64,000 bases of DNA from Campylobacter gracilis. Lineage in GTDB: Bacteria; Campylobacterota; Campylobacteria; Campylobacterales; Campylobacteraceae. Position 1 is the first letter of the stretch, and each line of letters starts with the position of its first letter. The DNA lies in contig NZ_JAHAFS010000008.1 of NCBI RefSeq assembly GCF_018374135.1, positions 1 through 64,000 of the forward strand, read 5' to 3'. Both the position numbers and the translations under genes were made by a program. This document shows, in pieces, positions 42,597 to 51,114 of the stretch. Under the pieces are notes generated by a model. That model saw nothing but the letters and a program-made list of their open reading frames with translations, made no database searches and was not told the origin of the DNA.

Positions 42597-43072
42597 ACCG
42601 CGCTCCTAAAGTCAAATTTATCGATGTTTTGGCGGATCGCTTCGTAGGTTACGATGCCCACGCTGGTGGCTAAATTTAAACTGCGCCCCGCCCCGCTCAT
42701 CGGGATCGTGATGCAGTTTTCGCGGTTTGTGCGCATGATCTCAAGCGGCAGCCCATGGCCTTCAGAGCCGAAAATCAAAAAATCGCCCGGCTGAAATTTC
42801 GCCTCGTAGTAGAGCTTGTTCGTCTTTGTCGTCGCAAAAAAGAAGCGCTGCTTAAATTTCCCGTTCGCCGCCATAAACTCGTCCCAACTCTCCCAAATTT
42901 TAAGATCCAAGCTCGCCCAATAATCAAGCCCCGCACGGCGTAGATGCTTATCGTCGATGACAAATCCGAGCGGCTTGATCAGATGCAAGCGACACCCTGC
43001 ATTGACACACATACGCCCGATGGAGCCGGTGTTTGTGTGGATCTGCGGATATACTAACACGATATTAAACAT
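42584..43072 (-). CDS. trmL: tRNA (cytidine/uridine(34)-2'-O)-methyltransferase TrmL
   Basis: A SPOUT methyltransferase that modifies the wobble base of some tRNA-Leu. The deep-knot motifs are present: NTGSIGRMCVNAGC near residue 15, LIFGSEGHGLP near 95 and ENCITIPMSGAGRSLNLATSVG near 118. The start is ATG at 43072 (162 aa) and lies inside the stop of the upstream pentapeptide-like gene, so the two appear translationally coupled. The C-terminus overlaps the nuclease start by 13 bases. Confidence 0.94.
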   Translation of the reverse strand: MFNIVLVYPQIHTNTGSIGRMCVNAGCRLHLIKPLGFVIDDKHLRRAGLDYWASLDLKIWESWDEFMAANGKFKQRFFFATTKTNKLYYEAKFQPGDFLIFGSEGHGLPLEIMRTNRENCITIPMSGAGRSLNLATSVGIVTYEAIRQNIDKFDFRSAVCEF

Positions 43073-43760
43073 CAAAAATCACCGATTTTGCACGGGCGAA
43101 ATTCTGTGATTTAAAATTCCGCGAGGCAAAGTTTTGAGATTTAGAATTTTGCAAAGCTAAATTACGCGGCTTGGAATTTTGCGCGGTAAAGCCTTGCAAA
43201 TTTGAATGGGCAAAATTCCACAATTTGAAATTCTGCGAAGTACAATTTAGGTTCATGATTTTGCGATGCTGCAAGGCATCAGATATCTCCTTGCAGCGAT
43301 ACGGCTCGCTAAATTTTGCTTTAATGCGTTTAATATGATGCAGGCTGTGAGATTTTGTGCCAAGATGTCCTAATCCGCAAAATTTCATCTCGCTGTAATG
43401 CGAGCCGTGAAATTCCGCATAGTTACCGCACGTTTCGTATAATTTCTCGCCGCAGTGATGCGATCTGTGAAATTCGCTCGATCCATAAAACTTCGCCTCG
43501 TGGGTTTTTTCGGTGTGGCGGCACAACGGATGGAATTTTAATAGGTAAAATTCCGCGTCGTGAAATTCTACCGAGCTAAGCTTTGCACTATGAAATCTTA
43601 CGCCGCAAAAATTTAAATTTCGCTCACCGCAAAAGATAAAATCTTGCGCAGCAAAAATCACGAAATTTTGCCTGCGATCAAAGCAAAAAGCGCATTTTTG
43701 CAAAGACGCAGCATTCTTGCAAAACGCGTAAATTTCGTCGCGACGATAGAATTTTTTCAT
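43065..43760 (-). CDS. Pentapeptide-like repeat protein derived from microrepeats
   Basis: A 231-residue ORF with no conserved family. Two segments have a 5-residue period. Near 45-75 Phe or Leu ends each unit (CGVRF, HSAKL, SSVEF, HDAEF, YLLKF). The last 55 residues repeat Asn-(Phe/Ser/Leu)-x-x-x: NFKLW, NFAHS, NSKPR, NLALQ, NSKSQ, NFASR, NFKSQ, NFARA. At the DNA level these are 15-base AAAATTCnnnnn microrepeats like those in non-coding DNA. A good ribosome site (AGGAG) before the ATG and coupling to trmL argue that it is translated. Whether it folds as a pentapeptide beta-helix is unknown. Confidence 0.5.
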   Translation of the reverse strand: MKKFYRRDEIYAFCKNAASLQKCAFCFDRRQNFVIFAAQDFIFCGERNLNFCGVRFHSAKLSSVEFHDAEFYLLKFHPLCRHTEKTHEAKFYGSSEFHRSHHCGEKLYETCGNYAEFHGSHYSEMKFCGLGHLGTKSHSLHHIKRIKAKFSEPYRCKEISDALQHRKIMNLNCTSQNFKLWNFAHSNLQGFTAQNSKPRNLALQNSKSQNFASRNFKSQNFARAKSVIFDV

Positions 43761-43809
43761 AAAACTAGCTCCTAAATAAAACGGCGATTTTACAAAAATC
43801 TCTCTAAAT

Positions 43810-44931
43810 TTACGCTTTTAAAGCCGTTACAAACGCCCTAATCTCCGCTTCTTGTAGCCTCTCAATCTCCTTGCCGATCGCAGCGCCGCGCAGGTTGCGA
43901 GCGACATCCGCGGCGCAAACCAAGCTTTTAAATTTCTTATCCCAAATCCCAAGCCGCTTTGCCGCTTGCACCCTACCTTTACAATATAGCCCGAGCCACT
44001 GCTTAAGCGGCATTTTTAGAGCGATTTTGCATAGCCGCTCGTCGCTTACCCGCTTAAAAAACGGCTCGCTAAGTAGCCTTTTATAAAGAGAATTTAGCCC
44101 TAAATTCTTTAAAATTTTATCTTTATCTAATCCTAAAAAATTCAAAAACGCATATAAAAAAAACATTTCATTTCTCACGAAAGATTCGCCGTGCTCTATG
44201 AATTTTATCAGTCGCTCGTGCGTACGCGTATCAATCCGCAATCCAAAAACCCGCTCATAAAGCCCCAGCTCTTGCATTAGCATCATCCCGTATCGGTGCG
44301 CAGGTGCACGGAAAAATTTAATCAGCTCTGCTTTAACGCGCTCGCAACTAAGATCGCTAACGTCGATACTACGCATGAGCTCTAAGGTGTGATGCTCGGT
44401 GCGAAGCTCAAATCTTGCGGCAAACTGTACCGCGCGATACACGCGCAAGCTATCCTCCACGAAAGTGCGTGGATCAACCACTCGCAAAATACGCGCGTGC
44501 AGATCCGCAAGCCCGCCGTAAAAATCGAGAACTTTACCGCTTATAGCGTTTATCATCATCGCATTGATTGTAAAATCGCGTCGCCTGCTAGCCTCACGTT
44601 CGTCCGTAGCCAAAGCGACACTGAAGCCCTTGTGTCCGATGCCCGTCTTGCTCTCGGTGCGCGGCAGCGAGATGTCAAAGCTTTTATATTTATAAACGAA
44701 GTAGCTTTTGCCAACGCCCTGCGCGCCGAAGTCCTGCATAATTTGCTCGAAGCGGTGCGGACCCACATCGTAAAGCTCCACATCCACATCAGCGCTAGCC
44801 CGCCCCAAAAAATGATCGCGCACGCAGCCGCCTACCAGATATATGCGTGAGCTAAATTTTTTAAGATAATCTAAAAGTGCGATAAAATCGTCATTTTGAT
44901 AGATTTTCAAGTCGGTTTTCGATACTTGCAA
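43810..44931 (-). CDS. cca: CCA tRNA nucleotidyltransferase / poly(A) polymerase family
   Basis: Adds or repairs the CCA end of tRNAs. The nucleotidyltransferase head has YLVGGCVRDHFLGRASADVDVELYD, with the two metal-binding Asp in DVDVE, then GFSVALATDEREASRRRDFTINAM and VDPRTFVEDSLRVYRAVQFAARF. The rest (about 200-373) is the helical tRNA-binding part. Length 373 aa is normal. The start is TTG at 44931, or possibly TTG at 44910; both overlap the upstream gene. Neighbour of the CiaD-like gene, as in C. jejuni (Cj0789). Confidence 0.93.
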   Translation of the reverse strand: MQVSKTDLKIYQNDDFIALLDYLKKFSSRIYLVGGCVRDHFLGRASADVDVELYDVGPHRFEQIMQDFGAQGVGKSYFVYKYKSFDISLPRTESKTGIGHKGFSVALATDEREASRRRDFTINAMMINAISGKVLDFYGGLADLHARILRVVDPRTFVEDSLRVYRAVQFAARFELRTEHHTLELMRSIDVSDLSCERVKAELIKFFRAPAHRYGMMLMQELGLYERVFGLRIDTRTHERLIKFIEHGESFVRNEMFFLYAFLNFLGLDKDKILKNLGLNSLYKRLLSEPFFKRVSDERLCKIALKMPLKQWLGLYCKGRVQAAKRLGIWDKKFKSLVCAADVARNLRGAAIGKEIERLQEAEIRAFVTALKA

Positions 44932-46249
44932 GCAAAAATTCCATAAATTTTAAATTTAGCTCCACGCGCGCGTTCAAATCGCCCTTCTCAAAAGCGTTCA
45001 GCCCCTCAAAAAGCACTAAAATTCGCTCTTTTATCGCGCTCAAAAACTCCGCCTCGCTTGAAATTTTAAAATCTGCATTTGCGAGATATTTTGATTTATC
45101 GCCCGCTTGTCTCGCAGCCCCGAGATGTCGCGCTGCTTCAGGCTGGCGCAGGGCGGAATTTTGAGCACCATAAGAGGCAAGGCTTCCAGCTTGCATATCC
45201 TGTGCAGCAGAATTGCGAAGCTGCGGCGTGGCGAGCTCATCGTCTCGCGCCTCAGGCGTAGTAAAATTCTGCGGCTGCGAAACGAAATTTTGCTGGCGCG
45301 CGGCAGCATTGCGGATCTCTAGCGCGGCGGAATTTTGAGCTTGAAGCGACGAAAAATCCTGCTTTTTAGAATGCGCTGTACTGAAATAATCATCAGCTTC
45401 GCTTTCTTTGAAATCAGAGCCAGGCCCAAAATCGTCATTGCTTAGCTCCTTAAAATGCGCGCCCAAAATACGAGGCGTCAAATCTTGCTCGCTTTGAGAG
45501 TCGTCATCCGTAGAATTTAGCGCTAATTCAAAATCTTTACTTTCGGCAGAGCTTTGCGCTATGTTTGCGTCCTGGCTTTGCGGCGAAACAAACCCATTCA
45601 TATCGCTGCCTAAACTATCGTAAATTTCGCCTGCGATGCCCGATAAATCACGAAATCTTTCGTCAAATTTCGCGGCGGAGCTTTTTAAAATTTCATCGTT
45701 TGCAAAGGTTGAATTTGTGGAATTTTTGCCGCTTGTGGAAGTGGAATTTATAAAATTTTCTCCATTTAAAGAAACAGAGGCCACGGAATTTTGACCGCCT
45801 GCAAGATCAAAATTTTTAAAATTCTCCTCGCTGGAAAAAGTAAAATTTTCATCTTTTACGGCAGATTTTTTTAAAGTAGCGTCCGCTGCAAATTCCACGC
45901 TGCTAGGCGCAGAGCTCTTACTCTGTATGGAATTTGAACGATCTAGGGCGGAATTTAAAGCGTCCGATGAAACAAAGCGCGAAGTGAAATTTTTGGTATC
46001 TAAGGAAGTGAAATTTTGCGCGTTTGGTGAAGCGATATCTGGTGCAGATGCGGAATTTAAGGCATCAGGCGCAATGGGATCTGGCGCAAAAGAAGTGGGG
46101 CTTAAAGCATACTGCGAAGCCTGCGCTTCTGCTTCAGCGCTGTTTGCATTCACAGCCCTCTCTTGCTGCGCCACCAAATCTTGCGCGCGCCTTTGCGCTT
46201 TCATCTCATCTACTGCTTCGATGATATCTTCCAGTTCATTTTCATACAT
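44891..46249 (-). CDS. CiaD-like protein with a ~370-residue repeat expansion
   Basis: Place and termini match C. jejuni CiaD (Cj0788), a secreted effector of about 160 residues: it lies between a small helical gene and cca, starts MYENELEDIIEAVDEMKAQRR and ends AIKERILVLFEGLNAFEKGD and RVELNLKFMEFLLASIENRL. Between these ends lie about 370 residues of Ser/Ala/Asn/Phe-rich low-complexity sequence, some with 8-residue (NFTSLDTK, NFTSRF) or 11-residue (NSVASVSLNGE, NFINSTSTSGK, NSTNSTFANDE) periods. CiaD homology is by position and C-terminal pattern from memory. Start ATG 46249 overlaps the upstream stop. Confidence 0.6.
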   Translation of the reverse strand: MYENELEDIIEAVDEMKAQRRAQDLVAQQERAVNANSAEAEAQASQYALSPTSFAPDPIAPDALNSASAPDIASPNAQNFTSLDTKNFTSRFVSSDALNSALDRSNSIQSKSSAPSSVEFAADATLKKSAVKDENFTFSSEENFKNFDLAGGQNSVASVSLNGENFINSTSTSGKNSTNSTFANDEILKSSAAKFDERFRDLSGIAGEIYDSLGSDMNGFVSPQSQDANIAQSSAESKDFELALNSTDDDSQSEQDLTPRILGAHFKELSNDDFGPGSDFKESEADDYFSTAHSKKQDFSSLQAQNSAALEIRNAAARQQNFVSQPQNFTTPEARDDELATPQLRNSAAQDMQAGSLASYGAQNSALRQPEAARHLGAARQAGDKSKYLANADFKISSEAEFLSAIKERILVLFEGLNAFEKGDLNARVELNLKFMEFLLASIENRLENLSK

Positions 46250-46484
46250 CAATTAGCCACCTCTTAAATTCTGCTTGTTTACGTGTATCGACGCTAAAAA
46301 AGCGCTCCAGCATCGCCATATTGACGCCCGAGCTTACCCGATGATTTAAATTTAGCCGCGCAAAAAGCACTGCCGCATCGCCATCTTGCGGATTATCGCG
46401 TAAAATACCGCGGCAAATCCGCATCGCGCCGTAGATATCGCCTTTTTTCTCAAGCTCCATAGCGTATGCTAGTGCGCCATTCAA
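46242..46484 (-). CDS. Small TPR-like helical protein (C. jejuni Cj0787 position)
   Basis: An 80-residue protein that begins ALAYAMELEKKGDIYGAMRICRGIL, the pattern of one tetratricopeptide repeat, followed by NPQDGDAAVLFARLNL. It lies between leuB and the CiaD-like gene, with the downstream start inside its stop. In C. jejuni a small gene occupies the same place. Function unknown; the TPR-like form suggests protein binding. Confidence 0.7.
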   Translation of the reverse strand: MNGALAYAMELEKKGDIYGAMRICRGILRDNPQDGDAAVLFARLNLNHRVSSGVNMAMLERFFSVDTRKQAEFKRWLIDV

Positions 46485-46493
46485 AGCTGGCTC

Positions 46494-47564
46494 CTAAGCC
46501 TTAGCCGCGTAATCTGCGATGATCGAGCCGATCTCTGCGGTCGAGCAAATTTCTTTGGCGTCGTACTGCGCAATGTCCTTGGTGCGGTATCCGTCGCGAA
46601 GCACGGTGCGCACGGCGCTTTCAATCGCGGCTGCGGCCTCATTTTCGCCGAATGCGTATTTCAGCATCATCGCAGCGCTTAAGATCGTAGCGATCGGATT
46701 TGCGATACCCTGCCCCGCGATGTCGGGCGCGCTGCCGTGGATCGGCTCATAGATGCCTACCTTGCCGCCGATACTCGCACTCGGAAGCAATCCGATCGAG
46801 CCGCAGATCATGCTCGCCTCATCGCTTAAAATATCGCCGAACAAATTCTCCGTTAAAATCACGTCAAACTGCGCGGGCGCCCGCACGAGCTGCATCGCGG
46901 CATTATCTACGTACATAAACTCTAAATTTATCCCCTCGTAATTTTTGGCTAGCTCGCTTACGACCTCGCGCCACAGTTGGCTTGTTTCAAGCACGTTGGC
47001 CTTATCCACGAGCGTTATCTTTTTGTTTCGCAAAAGCGCGGCCTCAAAGGCAACTTTTGCGACGCGCTCGATCTCGGCGGCGTTGTAGCACATCGTATTT
47101 AGCGCATCCTTTTCGTTTTTAACGCGCGGCTGCCCGAAATAAATCCCGCCTGTAAGCTCGCGCACCACCATTATATCGACGCCTTTGATGATCTCCGGTT
47201 TCAGCGTCGAAGCGTTTATCAGCTCATCAAAAATCATCGCAGGGCGCAGGTTTGCAAACGCTCCAAGCTCTTTGCGGATTTTAAGCAGTCCGCTTTCAGG
47301 TCGCAGTTCGCGCGGCAAGCCGTCCCATTTCGCGCCGCCGATCGCGCCGAAAAGTACCGCGTCGCTTGATTTAGCGGCATTTAGCGTCTCATCCGGAAGC
47401 GGAACGCCCATAATGTCAATCGCCGCGCCGCCCATCAAGCGATAGTCAAAATTCAGCTCAAAATTAAATTTATGGCTTACGGCATCGAGCACTTTGATCG
47501 CTTCTTCGATGATCTCGGGGCCGATTCCGTCGCCTTTTATCACGCATACGTCGTATTTTTTCAT
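46494..47564 (-). CDS. leuB: 3-isopropylmalate dehydrogenase LeuB
   Basis: Oxidative decarboxylation of 3-isopropylmalate in leucine synthesis. The 356-residue protein shows VIKGDGIGPEIIEEAIKVL at the start, LRPESGLLKIRKEL with substrate-binding Arg, VRELTGGIYFGQPR, the Lys motif TLVDKANVLETSQLW, and NLFGDILSDEASMICGSIGLLPSASIG near the end. Ten bases downstream of leuD, so one operon. leuA and leuC are not here. Confidence 0.97.
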   Translation of the reverse strand: MKKYDVCVIKGDGIGPEIIEEAIKVLDAVSHKFNFELNFDYRLMGGAAIDIMGVPLPDETLNAAKSSDAVLFGAIGGAKWDGLPRELRPESGLLKIRKELGAFANLRPAMIFDELINASTLKPEIIKGVDIMVVRELTGGIYFGQPRVKNEKDALNTMCYNAAEIERVAKVAFEAALLRNKKITLVDKANVLETSQLWREVVSELAKNYEGINLEFMYVDNAAMQLVRAPAQFDVILTENLFGDILSDEASMICGSIGLLPSASIGGKVGIYEPIHGSAPDIAGQGIANPIATILSAAMMLKYAFGENEAAAAIESAVRTVLRDGYRTKDIAQYDAKEICSTAEIGSIIADYAAKA

Positions 47565-47573
47565 CCAAATTCC

Positions 47574-48056
47574 TTACAAGTTTATCTTTGTTTTTGCGTA
47601 ATTTATCGCTCCGCCCGCATCGAGAAGCTTTTGCATAAACTCGGGGATCGCGCCGAATTTATACTGCGTCTTTTGAGTTAAATTTTTAATTACGCCGCCC
47701 TTTAGATCGATGCTAAGCTCGTCGCCCTGCGCGATCTTATCCGTCTCGTCGCATTCGAGGATCAAAAAGCCGGTGTTGAAGCTGTTTCGATAAAAAATCC
47801 TAGCGAAGTTTTTTGCGATCACGCATGAAATTCCAGCAGCTTTAAGCGCCATCGGAGCGTGCTCGCGCGAGCTGCCGCAGCCAAAATTTTTCCCCGCTAC
47901 GATGATATCGCCGCGAGCGATTTTGGACGAAAAATCCTTGTCCGCATCCTCCATGATGTGCGTCGCAAGCACCGCCGCATCGGAAGTGTTTAAGTAGCGC
48001 GCCGCGATAATAATGTCGGTGTCGATATCATCGCCGAATTTCCATACTTTTGCCAT
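47574..48056 (-). CDS. leuD: 3-isopropylmalate dehydratase small subunit LeuD
   Basis: Small subunit of isopropylmalate isomerase. The 160-residue protein has KFGDDIDTDIIIAARYL at the start, VAGKNFGCGSSREHAPMALKAAGI (substrate-binding swivel domain) and IVARIFYRNSFNTG-like IFYRNSFNTGFLILEC. It is the short, archaeal-type LeuD common in epsilonproteobacteria. It needs a LeuC large subunit, absent from the window. First gene of the leftward leuD-leuB run. Confidence 0.95.
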   Translation of the reverse strand: MAKVWKFGDDIDTDIIIAARYLNTSDAAVLATHIMEDADKDFSSKIARGDIIVAGKNFGCGSSREHAPMALKAAGISCVIAKNFARIFYRNSFNTGFLILECDETDKIAQGDELSIDLKGGVIKNLTQKTQYKFGAIPEFMQKLLDAGGAINYAKTKINL

Positions 48057-48462
48057 ATTTCCGCCTTAAATTTTAAAATAGATGCGCGATTTTACCGACA
48101 AATTTATTAAAATCCGCTCAATCGCTCCGATATGAGGGCGAAATTCCTCGCTTGAAATTTAGGGCTAAATTTAAACGCAAGAGCGCAGAGATAGGGAGTG
48201 CGGAGGCGCTAAATTTTAAAGCGGCAACGTAAGGGAGGCGGAATTTCGGCGTGCTAATTTTTGTCTTGGGAACGCGGAATTTTAGAAAGCAATCTTAAAT
48301 TTAGCTAAAAATATAACCTAAATTTTAAAATTTGGCCTAATTTCTAGAATTTGAAAAATCATTAAATTTAGATAGTTTGCGCCGTATATAAGCAAAAATA
48401 AAGAGCGTTTCGGTATAATCCGATTTTCCAAAACCAAATACACAACGACACAAGGAGATTTT
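48057..48462. other. Divergent intergenic region of leuD and rpoD
   Basis: Contains AAATTTTAAAATT-type microrepeats, a GGCGGAATTTCGG word near 48237, and the rpoD promoter (TATAAT at 48414-48419). No gene is supported on either strand. Confidence 0.5.
48414..48419 (+). promoter_or_regulatory. -10 box of rpoD
   Basis: TATAAT preceded by TTTCGG, 43 bases before the rpoD ATG, which has AAGGAG upstream of it. No clear -35. Confidence 0.5.
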
Positions 48463-50343
48463 ATGGCGAGCCCAAAAGACGCCTTAACGCCCATCGAGCA
48501 ATTTTTCGACGACAATCAAAAAAGCTACATCACCTACGAAAGACTGATAAAATTTTTCGACAAAGCCCCCACCGCGACGGCCGTTAAGAAGGTCGAAGCG
48601 CTTACGAAAAAATTTGACGTCGAGCTGATCTCCGCCGCAGAAATCTCCAAAATCAAAAATTTAGAGGATGCAAAACTCAAAGAAGCCACGCAAAAAAAAC
48701 TGCTGGACGAGGGCTGGGACGAGGAGTTTGACCTATCTAGCGACGTTGAGCTTTTGGAGTGGAGCCGTTCGGACAGCCCGGTGCGGATGTATCTGCGCGA
48801 AATGGGACAGATCCCGCTGTTAACCAAAGAAGAGGAGATCGAAATCAGTAAAAAAATCGAGCTCGGCGAGGACATCATCATCGACGCGTTTTGCTCGGTG
48901 CCGTACTTAATAGACTTCATTTTAGACTATAAAGAGCCGCTTATCAACCGCGAACGCCGCGTCAAGGAGCTTTTCAAGAGCTTTGACGACAGCGACGAAG
49001 AGGGTGAAGAGGAGGACGAAGAGGAGCTGCCGGAGGATGATTACGACGACGATGAGGATGAGGAGAGCGCGGACGAGGCGAAGCAAAGGCGATCTAGAAA
49101 GAATGATAAGCGCGCTCTAAAGGTCATCGAAAGCTTCAAGGCTCTCGAAAAAGCCAAAAAGGACTGGATGAAATTTGCCGAGAAAAACGCCGAGGCGATT
49201 AAGCAGAGCAAGGGAATTTTATCAAAGCTAAACTTGGCGTTTAAAAAGAAAATTTTAAAAGAAAAGCTCATGGATCTGGGGCCAACCAGCAAGCTCATCA
49301 CCGAGATCGTAAAATCGATGGAGACCGCGCTAAAAAGCGACGAAGGCTTCGAAAAAGAGCTCAAGCGCCTGGAATACAAGCTGCCGATGTTTAGCGCCGA
49401 ACTGCGCGAAAATCACAAAAAAATCCTAAAAGATATCACGAAGCTTAGCAAAGACGACATCATCGCGCGCGTGCCGGAAGCTACGATGGTATCGACCTAC
49501 GTCGATATTAAAAAGCTCTTTTTGACAAAAGAGGCGAGCAAAAAAAGCTTCAACCTCGAGCCTGAGCGGCTGAAAGAAATTTTAGAGCAGATCAAGCGCG
49601 GCAAGCGCATTAGCGACAATGCAAAGGCGCGTATGGCGAAGTCCAACCTGCGCCTGGTCGTCTCCATCGCCAAGCGCTACACCAACCGCGGACTGCCGTT
49701 TTTAGACCTCATCCAGGAGGGCAATATCGGGCTTATGAAGGCGGTGGATAAATTTGAATACAAGCGCGGCTATAAATTTTCGACCTATGCGACGTGGTGG
49801 ATCCGCCAGGCGATCAGCCGCGCCATCGCCGACCAAGCCCGCACGATCCGTATCCCGATCCATATGATCGAGACGATAAATCGAATTAATAAAATCACGC
49901 GCAAATATATGCAAGAAGGCGGCAAGGAGCCCGATATCAACGTCATCGCGCAAGAGGTAGGCCTTAGCGTCGATAAGGTAAAGCAGGTCATCAAAATCAC
50001 AAAGGAGCCGATCAGTCTAGAAGCGCCGATCGGAAACGAGGATGACGGCAAATTCGGCGATTTCGTCGAGGATAAAAGCTCGGTTTCGCCGATCGAGCAA
50101 ATTTTAAAATCCGATCTCAAAGAGCAGATCGACGATATCTTAGAACAGCTCAATGACCGCGAGCGCACAGTGATCCGCATGCGATTTGGACTGCTTGACG
50201 ACGAGAGTGACCGCACGCTCGAAGAGATCGGCAAAGAGCTCAATATCACTCGCGAGCGCGTCCGCCAGATCGAAAGTTCGGCGATCAAAAAGCTAAAACA
50301 CCCAAAAATCGGCCGCAAACTAAAAACCTATATCGAGAGCTAG
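48463..50343 (+). CDS. rpoD: RNA polymerase primary sigma factor (sigma-70)
   Basis: Directs RNA polymerase to housekeeping promoters. The 626-residue protein has region 1.1 (about 1-85), region 1.2 (DSPVRMYLREMGQIPLLTKE near 105), an acidic spacer (about 173-210, long runs of Glu/Asp), region 2 (NLRLVVSIAKRYTNRGLPFL, then FSTYATWWIRQAISRAIADQ), region 3 and region 4 (VIRMRFGLLDDESDRTLEEIG, then ITRERVRQIESSAIKKLKHP). Length is standard for the genus. Read divergently from leuD. Confidence 0.98.
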   Translation: MASPKDALTPIEQFFDDNQKSYITYERLIKFFDKAPTATAVKKVEALTKKFDVELISAAEISKIKNLEDAKLKEATQKKLLDEGWDEEFDLSSDVELLEWSRSDSPVRMYLREMGQIPLLTKEEEIEISKKIELGEDIIIDAFCSVPYLIDFILDYKEPLINRERRVKELFKSFDDSDEEGEEEDEEELPEDDYDDDEDEESADEAKQRRSRKNDKRALKVIESFKALEKAKKDWMKFAEKNAEAIKQSKGILSKLNLAFKKKILKEKLMDLGPTSKLITEIVKSMETALKSDEGFEKELKRLEYKLPMFSAELRENHKKILKDITKLSKDDIIARVPEATMVSTYVDIKKLFLTKEASKKSFNLEPERLKEILEQIKRGKRISDNAKARMAKSNLRLVVSIAKRYTNRGLPFLDLIQEGNIGLMKAVDKFEYKRGYKFSTYATWWIRQAISRAIADQARTIRIPIHMIETINRINKITRKYMQEGGKEPDINVIAQEVGLSVDKVKQVIKITKEPISLEAPIGNEDDGKFGDFVEDKSSVSPIEQILKSDLKEQIDDILEQLNDRERTVIRMRFGLLDDESDRTLEEIGKELNITRERVRQIESSAIKKLKHPKIGRKLKTYIES

Positions 50344-50370
50344 AACAAAACGCAGATATAGCGATCTAGC

Positions 50371-50396
50371 GACACGCCGAGGTGGCGGGGCTTTTT
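50371..50396 (+). terminator. Weak hairpin and T-run after rpoD
   Basis: ACGCC GAGGT GGCGG is followed by GGCTTTTTAAAG, about 30 bases past the rpoD stop. The stem is short, so this is a low-confidence intrinsic terminator. Confidence 0.35.
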
Positions 50397-50544
50397 AAAG
50401 CGATGTTATCGCGCGTACCTGAAAAATCATAGAATTCCGTTCTAAATCCAAAGCGGAATTCTAAAAAATTTTATAAATTCTACGATTTTGCTTAGTTTGA
50501 TATGCGAACCGAACTGAGTAGTGTAGGTTATTCAAGGAGACTTT

Positions 50545-51114
50545 ATGAAAACTTTAGTAATCGTTATTTTAGACGGCTTTGCCGACTGGGAGGCTTCGCT
50601 ACTGGCTCCCGCACTACGATATTTCACGGACTATAGCATCCTTTATGCCTCAACCGATAAAAACGAGAAAGTATCGTTCGGAGCTTTACGCGCAAAACCT
50701 GATTTAACAATAGATGAAATTTCGCCAGATGCCGCGGCAATCGTGTTAATCGGCGCTAGAAATTCATGGCGCGAACTGCCTAGCGAAAACGCCTCAAAAA
50801 TTGCTAATTTAATAGAGGAATTTAAACAACAAGGCAAGGTGGTAGGCGGTATTTGCGACGGGGCGTATTTCTTAGCGGCGGCAGGAGCGCTAAATGACTG
50901 CCATCACACCGCAAATAGTCTAGCAGACATCGTTAATTTGCCAAAATACAAAAATAAGCATGCCTTTATACAAACAAGTCGCGAAGCCGTAGTAGACGGT
51001 AAAATGATCACCGCAAACGGAAACGCATTTATTGATTTTACTATTCAAATGCTGCGCGCCTTAGGAGATATAGACGAAGCAATAATTGCCCAGTGCGAAC
51101 AAATGTGGCGATAA
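50545..51114 (+). CDS. DJ-1/PfpI family protein
   Basis: A 189-residue protein of the DJ-1/PfpI superfamily. LVIVILDGFADWEASLLAPAL holds the conserved acidic residue, and GGICDGAYFLAAAGALND carries the nucleophile-elbow Cys near residue 99, followed by HHTANS. Members act as glutamine amidotransferase-like enzymes, chaperones or glyoxalases; which one is not evident here. The ATG has AAGGAG upstream. It stands alone downstream of rpoD. Confidence 0.85.
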   Translation: MKTLVIVILDGFADWEASLLAPALRYFTDYSILYASTDKNEKVSFGALRAKPDLTIDEISPDAAAIVLIGARNSWRELPSENASKIANLIEEFKQQGKVVGGICDGAYFLAAAGALNDCHHTANSLADIVNLPKYKNKHAFIQTSREAVVDGKMITANGNAFIDFTIQMLRALGDIDEAIIAQCEQMWR

